Of a stretch of 64,000 bases of DNA, positions 1-9,165 are shown piece by piece. The notes beneath the pieces were generated by a model. It was not told the DNA's origin and did no database searches. It saw nothing but the letters and a program-made list of their open reading frames with translations. The position numbers and the translations under genes were made by a program. The stretch comes from Osmia lignaria lignaria (lineage: Eukaryota > Arthropoda > Insecta > Hymenoptera > Megachilidae): NCBI RefSeq assembly GCF_051020975.1, contig NW_027478160.1, positions 9,136,001 to 9,200,000 of the forward strand, given 5' to 3'. Every line of letters begins with the position of its first letter. Position 1 is the stretch's first letter.

Positions 1-232
1 AAATATCTCGAAATATGTCCGTCAGGCCCCTTCCCTTGAGATAAATCTGCAAATATCTCGGAAACGAAGCGAGCTATGGCAAAATGTTAAGAGAACTTTT
101 TTGTAGAGAATTAAGTTTCCTACTTTTTATGTTCTATGATATTTTTTGATCAGATGCGTAGTTCTCGAGATATATCAAGATATTTAAAAGTTCCGAAGCC
201 GCACCAACATAATAGAGATACAGAAACACCGT

Positions 233-278
233 GGCCCCTTTCTTTGAGATAACTCTGCACTAGTGCGAGCCGCAAATG
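233..278 (+). repeat. Internal sub-repeat S2 of the monomer
   Basis: This segment starts with GGCCCC and runs through TTGAGATAAC, CTGCA and GCGAGC to CAAATG. It matches sub-repeat S1, which begins 114 bp downstream at 347. Over the first 27 bases I count 24 identities, with differences at positions 9, 11 and 21. After CTGCA, S1 carries extra bases, and then both share GCGAGC followed by a CAAATG or CAAAATG element. The preceding bases also agree: CCGTGG here and CCGTCAGG before S1. I infer an ancient partial duplication inside the monomer. Confidence 0.8.
257..266. repeat. 10-bp perfect palindrome GCACTAGTGC
   Basis: This sequence equals its own reverse complement and contains ACTAGT. It is present in monomers with CTAGTGCGAG and broken in those reading CTATTGCGAG, so it marks one monomer class. 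It overlaps the left arm of the CTGCAC...GTGCAG dyad. Confidence 0.85.
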
Positions 279-300
279 CCACTTCCAGCTTAGCTGTGCA

Positions 301-325
301 GAAGAAGAACAACAAGAAGAAGAAA
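301..325 (+). repeat. GAA/CAA purine-rich microsatellite tract within the monomer
   Basis: This 25-bp run of GAA and CAA triplets, almost pure purine on the plus strand, is present in every monomer I inspected. It is the only place where 3-bp length changes appear: three monomers near the right end (60516-60537, 62123-62144 and 63730-63751) lack one GAA. A single-A insertion also falls here near 27036-27039. Slippage in a triplet run is the simplest explanation. Confidence 0.9.
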
Positions 326-346
326 TATCTCGAAATATGTCCGTCA

Positions 347-408
347 GGCCCCTTCCCTTGAGATAAATCTGCAAATATCTCGGAAACGAAGCGAGCTATG
401 GCAAAATG
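347..408 (+). repeat. Internal sub-repeat S1 of the monomer
   Basis: This is the partner of S2 (233-278). It reads GGCCCC, TTGAGATAAA, CTGCA, then an AAATATCTCGG insertion relative to S2, then GCGAGCT and CAAAATG. The two segments lie 114 bp apart in one direction and 208 bp apart in the other, so the monomer is not a simple dimer of equal halves. The second AAATATCTCG of the monomer lies within the part missing from S2. Confidence 0.8.
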
Positions 409-576
409 TTAAGAGACCTTTTCTGTAGAGAATTATGTTTCCTACAATTTATGTTCTATGATATTTTTTGATCAGAAGCGTAGTTTTCGAGATATATCGA
501 GATATTTAAAAGTTCCGAAGCCGCACCAACATAATAGAGATACAGAAACACCGTGGCCCCTTTCTTTGAGATAACT

Positions 577-623
577 CTGCACTAGTGCGAGCTGCAAATG
601 CCACTTCCAGCTTAGCTGTGCAG
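577..623. repeat. Nested inverted repeat (potential hairpin) in the monomer
   Basis: CTGCAC at 577-582 is the reverse complement of GTGCAG at 618-623. Inside it, AGCTG at 590-594 pairs with CAGCT at 608-612. The outer arms recur in most monomers. The inner pair exists only in monomers with GAGCTG rather than GAGCCG. A separate set of monomers has GCTGGAAATGCCACTTCCAG, in which CTGGAA and TTCCAG form a tight 6-bp stem with a 7-base loop. Such dyads are common in satellites, and I cannot tell whether they fold or bind protein. Confidence 0.65.
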
Positions 624-3600
624 AAGAAGAACAACAAGAAGAAGAAATATCTCGAAATATGTCCGTCAGGCCCCTTCCCTTGAGATAAATCTGCAAATAT
701 CTCGGAAACGAAGCGAGCTATGGCGAAATGTTAAGAGACCTTTTTTGTAGAGAATTAAGTTTCCTACTTTTTATCTTCTATGATATTTTTTGATCAGATG
801 CGTAGTTCTCGAAATATATCAAGATATTTAAAAGTTCCGAAGCAGCACCAACATAATAGAGATACAGAAACACCGTGGCCCCTCTCTTTGAGATAACTCT
901 GCACTATTGCGAGCTGCAAATGCCACTTCCAGCTTAGCTGTGCAGAAGAAGAACAACAAGAATAAGAAATATCTCGAAATATGTCCGTCACGCCCCTTCC
1001 CTTGAGATAAATCTGCAAATATCTCGGAAACGAAGCGAGCTATGGCAAAATGTTTAGAGACCTTTCTTGTAGAGAATTAAGTTTCCTACTTTTTATGTAG
1101 TATGATATTTTTCGATCAGATGCGTAGTTCTCGAGATATATCAAGATATTTAAAAGTTCCGAAGCCGCACCAACATAATAGAGATACAGAAACACCGTGG
1201 CCCCTTTCTTTGAGATAACTCTGCACTAGTGCGAGCTGCAAATGCCACTTCCAGCTTAGCTGTGCAGAAGAAGAACAACAAGAAGAAGAAATATCTCGAA
1301 ATATGTCCGTCAGGCCCCTTCCCTTGAGATAAATCTGCAAATATCTCGGAAACGAAGCGAGCTATGGCAAAATGTTAAGAGACCTTTTTTGTAGAGAATT
1401 AAGTTTCCTACTTTTTATGTTCTATGATATTTTTTGATCAGATGCGTAGTTCTCGAGATATATCAAGATATTTAAAAGTTCCGAAGCCGCACCAACATAA
1501 TAGAGATACAGAAACACCGTGGCCCCTTTCTTTGAGATAACTCTGCACTAGTGCGAGCTGCAAATGCCACTTCCAGCTTAGCTGTGCAGAAGAAGAACAA
1601 CAAAAAGAAGAAATATCTCGAAATATGTCCGTCAGGCCCCTTCCCTTGAGATAAATCTGCAAATATCTCGGAAATGAAGCGAGCTATGGCAAAATGTTAA
1701 GAGACCTTTTTTGTAGAGAATTAAGTTTCCGACTTTTTATGTTCTATGATATTTTTCGATCGGAGGCGTAGTTCTCGAGATATATCAAGATATTTAAAAG
1801 TTCCGAAGCCGCACCAACATAATAGAGATACAGAAACACCATGGCCCCTTTCTTTGAGATAACTCTGCACGATTGCGAGCTGGAAATGCCACTTCCAGTT
1901 TAGCTGTGCAGAAGAAGAACAACAAGAAGAAGAAATATCTCGAAATATGTCCATCAGGACCCTTCCCTTGAGATAAATCTGCAAATATCTCGGAAACGAA
2001 GCGAGCTATGGCAAAATGTTAAGAGACCTTTTTTGTAAAGAATTATGTTTCCTACAATTTATGTTCTATGATATTTTTTGATCAGAAGCGTAGTTTTCGA
2101 GATATATCGAGATATTTAAAAGTTCCGAAGCCGCACCAACATAATAGAGATACAGAAACACCGTGGCCCCTTTCTTTGGGATAACTCTGCACTATTGCGA
2201 GCTGCAAATGCCACTTCCAGCTTAGCTGTGCAGAAGAAGAACAACAAGAAGAAGAAATATCTCGAAATATGTCCGTCAGGCCCGTTCCTTTGAGCTGAAT
2301 CTGCAAATATCTCGGAATCGAAGCGAGCTATGGCAAAATGTTAAGAGACGTTTTTTGTAGAGAATTATGTTTCCTACAATTTATGTTCTATGATATTTTT
2401 TGATCAGAAGCGTAGTTTTCGAGATATATCGAGATATTTAAAAGTTCCGAAGCCGCACCAACATAATAGAGATACAGAAACACCGTGGCCCCTTTCTTCG
2501 AGATAACTCTGCACTAGTGCGAGCCGCAAATGCCACTTCCAGCTTAGCTGTGCAGAAGAAGAACAACAAGAAGAAGAAATATCTCGAAATATGTCCGACA
2601 GGCCCCTTCCCTTGAGATAAATCTGCAAATATCTCGGAAACGAAGCGAGCTATGGCGAAATGTTAAGAGACCTTTTTTGTAGAGAATTAAGTTTCCTACT
2701 TTTTATCTTCTATGATATTTTTTGATCAGATGCGTAGTTCTCGAAATATATCAAGATATTTAAAAGTTCCGAAGCCGCACCAACATAATAGAGATACAGA
2801 AACACCGTGGCCCCTCTCTTTGAGATAACTCTGCACTATTGCGAGCTGCAAATGCCACTACCAGCTTAGCTGTGCAGAGGAAGAACAACAAGAAGAAGAA
2901 ATATCTCGAAATATGTCCGTCAGGCCAGTTCCTTTGAGCTGAATCTGCAAATATCTCGGAAACGAAGCGAGCTATGGCAAAATGTTAAGAGACGTTTTTT
3001 GTAGAGAATTATGTTTCCTACAATTTATGTTCTATGATATTTTTTGATCAGAAGCGTAGTTTTCGAGATATATCGAGATATTTAAAAGTTCCGATGCCGC
3101 ACCAACATAATAGGGATACAGAAACACCGTGGCCCCTTTCTTTGAGATAACTCTGCACTAGTGCGGGCCGCAAATGCCACTTCCAGCTTAGCTGTGCAGA
3201 AGAAGAACAACAAGAAGAAGAAATATCTCGAAATATGTCCGTCAGGCCCCTTCCCTTGAGATAAATCTGCACATATCTCGGAAACGAAGCGAGCTATGTC
3301 AAAATGTTAAGAGACCTTTTTTGTAGAGAATTATGTTTTCTACAATTTATGTTCTATGATATTTTTTGATCAGAAGCGTAGTTTTCGAGATATATCGAGA
3401 TATTTAAAAGTTCCGAAGCCGCACCAACATAATAGAGATACAGAAACACCGTGGCCCCTTTCTTTGAGATAACTCTGCACTAGTGCGAGCTGCAAATGCC
3501 ACTTCCAGCTTAGCTGTGCAGAAGAAGAACAACAAGAAGAAGAAATATCTCGAAATATGTCCGTCAGGCCCCTTCCTTTGAGATAAATCTGCAAATATCT

Positions 3601-6600
3601 CGGAAACGAAGCGAGCTATGGCAAAATGTTAAGAGACCTTTTTTGTAGAGAATTAAGTTTCCTACTTTTTATGTTCTATGATATTTTTTGATCAGATGCG
3701 TAGTTCTCGAGATATATCAAGATATTTAAAAGTTCCGAAGCCGCACCAACATAATAGAGATACAGAAACACCGTGGCCCCTTTCTTTGAGATAACTCTGC
3801 ACTAGTGCGAGCCGCAAATGCCACTTCCAGCTTAGCTGTGCAGAAGAAGAACAACAAGAAGAAGAAATATCTCGAAATATGTCCTTCAGGCCCCTTCCCT
3901 TGAGATAAATCTGCAAATATCTCGGAAACGAAGCGAGCTATGGCAAAATGTTAAGAGACCTTTTTTGTAGAGAATTAAGTTTCCTACTTTTTATGTTCTA
4001 TGATATTTTTTGATCAGATGCGTAGTTCTCGAGATATATCAAGATATTTAAAAGTTCCGAAGCCGCACCAACATAATAGAGATACAGAAACACCGTGGCC
4101 CCTTTCTTTGAGATAACTCTGCACTATTGCGAGCTGCAAATGCCACTTCCAGCTTAGCTGTGCAGAGGAAGAACAACAAGAAGAAGAAATATCTCGAAAT
4201 ATGTCCGTCAGGCCAGTTCCTTTGAGCTGAATCTGCAAATATCTCGGAAACAAAGCGAGCTATGGCAAAATGTTAAGAGACGTTTTTTGTAGAGAATTAT
4301 GTTTCCTACAATTTATGTTCTATGATATTTTTTGATCAGAAGCGTAGTTTTCGAGATATATCGAGATATTTAAAAGTTCCGAAGCCGCACCAACATAATA
4401 GAGATACAGAAACAGCGTGGCCCCTTTCTTTGGGATAACTCTGCACTAGTGCGAGCCGCAAATGCCACTTCCAGCTTAGCTGTGCAGAAGAAGAACAACA
4501 AGAAGAAGAAATATCTCGAAATATGTCCGTCAGGCCCCTTCCTTTGAGATAAATCTGCAAATATCTCGGAAACGAAGCGAGCTATGGCAAAATGTTAAGA
4601 GACCTTTTTTGTAGAGAATTAAGTTTCCTACTTTTTATGTTCTATGATATTTTTTGATCAGATGCGTAGTTCTCGAGATATATCAAGATATTTGAAAGTT
4701 CCGAAGCCGCACCAACAGAATAGAGATACAGAAACACCGTGGCCCCTTTCTTTGAGATAACTCTGCACTAGTGCGAGCCGCAAATGCCACTTCCAGCTTA
4801 GCTGTGCAGAAGAAGAACAACAAGAAGAAGAAATATCTCGAAATATGTCCGTCAGGCCCCTTCCCTTGAGATAAATCTGCAAATATCTCGGAAACGAAGC
4901 GAGCTATGGCAAAATGTTAAGAGACCTTTTCTGTAGAGAATTATGTTTCCTACAATTTATGTTCTATGATATTTTTTGATCAGAAGCGTAGTTTTCGAGA
5001 TATATCGAGATATTTAAAAGTTCCGAAGCCGCACGAACATAATAGAGATACAGAAACACCTTGGCCCCTTTCTTTGAGATAACTCTGCACTAGTGCGAGC
5101 TGCAAATGACACTTCCAGCTTAGCTGTGCAGAAGAAGAACAACAAGAAGAAGAAATATCTCGAAATATGTCCGTCAGGCCCCTTCCCTTGAGATAAATCT
5201 GCAAATATCTCGGAAACGAAGCGAGCTATGGCAAAATGTTAAGAGACCTTTTTTGTAGAGAATTAAGTTTCCTACTTTTTATGTTCTATGATATTTTTTG
5301 ATCAGATGCGTAGTTCTCGAGATATATCAAGATATTTAAAAGTTCCGAAGCCGCACCAACATAATAGAGATACAGAAACACCGTGGCCCCTTTCTTTGAG
5401 ATAACTCTGCACTATTGCGAGCTGCAAATGCCACTTCCAGCTTAGCTGTGCAGAGGAAGAACAACAAGAAGAAGAAATATCTCGAAATATGTCCGTCAGG
5501 CCAGTTCCTTTGAGCTGAATCTGCAAATATCTCGGAAACGAAGCGAGCTATGGCAAAATGTTAAGAGACCTTTTTTGTAGAGAATTAAGTTTCCGACTTT
5601 TTATGTTCTATGATAATTTTCGATCAGAGGCGTAGTTCTCGAGATATATCAAGATATTTAAAAGTTCCGAAGCCGCACCAACATAATAGAGATACAGAAA
5701 CGCCATGGCCCCTTTCTTTGAGATAACTCTGCACGATTGCGAGCTGGAAATGCCACTTCCAGTTTAGCTGTGCAGAAGAAGAACAACAAGAAGAAGAAAT
5801 ATCTCGAAATATGTCCATCAGGACCCTTCCCTTGAGATAAATCTGCAAATATCTCGGAAACGAAGCGAGCTATGGCAAAATGTTAAGAGACCTTTTTTGA
5901 AAAGAATTATGTTTCCTACAATTTATGTTCTATGATATTTTTTGATCAGAAGCGTAGTTTTCGAGATATATCGAGATATTTAAAAGTTCCGAAGCCGCAC
6001 CAACATAATAGAGATACAGAAACACCGTGGCCCCTTTCTTTGGGATAACTCTGCACTATTGCGAGCTGCAAATGCCACTTCCAGCTTAGCTGTGCATAAG
6101 AAGAACAACAAGAAGAAGAAATATCTCGAAATATGTCCGTCAGGCCCCTTCCCTTGAGATAAATCTGCAAATATCTCGGAAACGAAGAGAGCTATGGCAA
6201 AATGTTAAGAGACCTTTTTTGTAGAGAATTATGTTTCCTACAATTTATGTTGTATGATATTTTTTGATCAGAAGCGTAGTTTTCGAGATATATCGAGATA
6301 TTTAAAAGTTCCGAAGCCGCACCAACATAATAGAGATACAGAAACACCGTGGCCCCTTTCTTTGAGATAACTCTGCACTAGTGCGGGCCGCAAATGCCAC
6401 TTCCAGCTTAGCTGTGCAGAAGAAGAACAACAAGAAGAAGAAATATCTCGAAATATGTCCGTCAGGCCCCTTCCCTTGAGATAAATATGCAAATATCTCG
6501 GAAACGAAGCGAGCTATGGCAAAATGTTAAGAGACCTTTTTTGTAGAGAATTAAGTTTCCTACTTTTTATGTTCTATGATATTTTTTGATCAGATGCGTA

Positions 6601-9165
6601 GTTCTCGAGATATATCAAGATATTTAAAAGTTCCGAAGCCGCACCAACATAATAGAGATACAGAAACACCGTGGCCCCTTTTTTTGAGATAACTCTGCAC
6701 TATTGCGAGCTGCAAATGCCACTTCCAGCTTAGCTGTGCAGAAGAAGAACAACAAGAAGAAGAAATATCTCGAAATATGTCCGTCAGGCCCCTTCCCTTG
6801 AGATAAATCTGCAAATATCTCGGAAACGAAGAGAGCTATGGCAAAATGTTAAGAGACCTTTTTTGTAGAGAATTATGTTTCCTACTTTTTATGTTCTATG
6901 ATATTTTTTGATCAGACGCGTAGTTCTCGAGATATATCAAGATATTTAAAAGTTCCGATGCCGCACCAACATAATAGAGATACAGAAACACCGTGGCCCC
7001 TTTCTTTGAGATAACTCTGCACTATTGCGAGCTGCAAATGCCACTTCCAGCTTAGCTGTGCAGAAGAAGAACAACAAGAAGAAGAAATATCTCGAAATAT
7101 GTCCGTCAGGCCCCTTCCCTTGAGATAAATATGCAAATATCTCGGAAACGAAGCGAGCTGTGGCAAAATGTTAAGAGACCGTTGTTCTAGAGAATTAAGT
7201 TTCCTACTTTTTATGTTCTATGATATTTTTTGATCAGACGCGTAGTTCTCGAGATACATCAAGATATTTAAAAGTTCCGAAGCCGCACCAACATAATAGA
7301 GATACAGAAACACCGTGGCCCCTTTCTTTGAGATAACTCTGCACTATTGCGAGCTGCAAATGCCACTTCCAGCTTAGCTGTGCAGAAGAAGAACAACAAG
7401 AAGAAGAAATATCTCGAAATATGTCCGTCAGGCCCCTTCCCTTGAGATAAATGTGCAAATATCTCGGAAACGAAGAGAGCTATGGCAAAATATTAAGAGA
7501 CCTTTTTTGTAGAGAATTATGTTTCCCACAATTTATGTTCTATGATATTTTTTGATCAGAAGCGTAGTTTTCGAGATATATCGAGATATTTAAAAGTTCC
7601 GAAGCCGCACCAACATAATAGAGATACAGAAACACCGTGGCCCCTTTCTTTGAGATAACTCTGCACTAGTGCGAGCTGCAAATGCCACTTCCAGCTTAGC
7701 TGTGCAGAAGAAGAACAACAAGAAGAATAAATATCTCGAAATATGTCCGTCAGGCCCCTTCCCTTGAGATAAATCTGCAAATATCTCGGAAACGAAGAGA
7801 GCTATGGCAAAATGTTAAGAGACCTTTTTTGTAGAGAATTATGTTTCCTACAATTTATGTTCTATGATATTTTTTGATCAGAAGCGTAGTTTTCGAGATA
7901 TATCGAGATATTTAAAAGTTCCGAAGCCGCACCAACATAATAGAGATACAGAAACACCGTGGCCCCTTTCTTTGAGATAACTCTGCACTAGTGCGAGCCG
8001 CAAATGCCACTTCCAGCTTAGCTGTGCAGAGGAAGAACAACAAGAAGAAGAAATATCTCGAAATATGTCCGTCAGGCCAGTTCCTTTGAGCTGAATCTGC
8101 AAATATCTCGGAAACGAAGCGAGCTATGGCAAAATGTTAAGAGACCTTTTTTGTAGAGAATTAAGTTTCCTACTTTTTATGTTCGATGATATTTTTTGAT
8201 CAGATGCGTAGTTCTCGAGATATATCAAGATATTTAAAAGTTCCGAAGCTGCACCAACATAATAGAGGTACAGAAACACCGTGGCCTCTTTCTTTGAGAT
8301 AACACTGCACTATTGCGAGCTGCAAATGCCACTTCGAGCTTAGCTGTGCAGAAGAAGAACAACAAGAAGAAGAAATATCTCGAAATATGTCCGTCAGACC
8401 CCTTCCCTTGAGATGAATCTGCAAATATCTCGGAAACGAAGCGAGCTATGGCAAAATGTTAAGAGACCTTTTTTGTAGAGACTTAAGTTTCCTACTTTTT
8501 ATGTTCTATGATATTTTTTGATCAGAAGCGTAGTTTTCGAGATATATCGAGATATTTAAAAGTTCCGAAGCCGCACCAACATAATAGAGATACAGAAACA
8601 CCGCGGCCCCTTTCTTTGAGATAACTCTGCACTAGTGCGAGCCGCAAATGCCACTTCCAGCTTAGCTGTGCAGAAGAAGAACAACAAGAAGAAGAAATAT
8701 CTCGAAATATGTCCGTCAGGCCCCTTCCCTTGAGATAAATCTGCAAATATCTCGGAAACGAAGAGAGCTATGGCAAAATGTTAAGAGACCTTTTTTGTAG
8801 AGAATTATGTTTCCTACAATTTATGTTCTATGATATTTTTTGATCAGAAGCGTAGTTTTCGAGATATATCGAGATATTTAAAAGTTCCGAAGCCGCACCA
8901 ACATAATAGAGATACAGATACACCGTGGCCCCTTTCTTTGAGATAACTCTGCACTAGTGCGAGCTGCAAATGCCACTTCCAGCTTAGCTGTGCAGAAGAA
9001 GAACAACAAGAAGAAGAAATATCTCGAAATATGTCCGTCAGGCCCCTTCCCTTGAGATAAATCTGCAAATATCTCGGAAACGAAGGGAGCTATGGCAAAA
9101 TGTTAAGAGACCTTTTTTGTAGAGAATTATGTTTCCTACAATTTATGTTCTATGATATTTTTTGA

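Larger units (their letters stand above)
150..374 (-). other. Recurrent 74-codon open frame on the minus strand, judged non-coding
   Basis: A 74-codon frame opens at TTG (374-372) and closes at TGA (152-150). Equivalent frames recur in most monomers at 322-bp steps. The translation is Cys/Ser-rich in the middle (from the GAA/CAA tract) and shows no domain I know. I see no ATG start. Because 322 leaves a remainder of 1 on division by 3, neighbouring copies are in different frames and cannot fuse. Stops interrupt it in many monomers, for example through CTACCAG near 2868, TCTCAAAATATG near 28670, TTCTAGCTT near 41823 and CTTACAG near 49832, and these broken forms are copied like any other variant. 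I regard it as a by-product of repetition and not a gene. Confidence 0.85.
150..471 (+). repeat. Representative satellite monomer (322 bp)
   Basis: This is the first full unit when the phase is set at the TCAGATGCG that follows TTTTTTGA. In order it holds: TGATCA overlapping the start; CTCGAGATATATCAAGATAT (164-183); TTTAAAAG and the TTCCGAAGCCGC segment (183-202); GTGGCCCC (231-238) with TTGAGATAAC (245-253); the palindrome GCACTAGTGC (257-266); GTGCAG (296-301); the GAA/CAA tract (301-325); AAATATCTCG (323-332); a second GGCCCC (347-352); a second AAATATCTCG (373-382); and an AT-rich block with T runs up to 471. The length is twice 161 bp, which would suit two closely packed nucleosomes, though that is only an inference. 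The phase chosen is arbitrary, because a tandem array has no natural start. Confidence 0.95.
1..9165 (+). repeat. Satellite segment with mixed monomers and weak long-period order
   Basis: About 28 monomers of 322 bp alternate between several variants with no clean tandem higher-order unit. Faint order is visible. The monomers at 794 and 2726, six units apart, share TTATCTTCTATG, TTCTCGAAATATATC and CCCCTCTCTTTG. The monomers at 1760 and 5624, twelve units apart, share GCACGATTGCGAGCTGG and CCATCAGGACCC. A variant with GGCCAGTTCCTTTGAGCTGA recurs at 4014, 5302 and 7878. This looks like an older or more divergent part of the array. No gene is seen. Confidence 0.85.

Noticed and set aside
97..102. 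T6 runs as RNA polymerase III terminators of a small RNA gene
   Set aside because: I could not find convincing A-box and B-box promoter elements upstream in the monomer, and T runs are expected in AT-rich sequence.
150..471. CENP-B box in the monomer
   Set aside because: The core TTCG-N4-A-N2-CGGG is not matched. TTCGAGATATATCGAG lacks the CGGG, and the ATCGGG variant near 20780 has it one base out of register.
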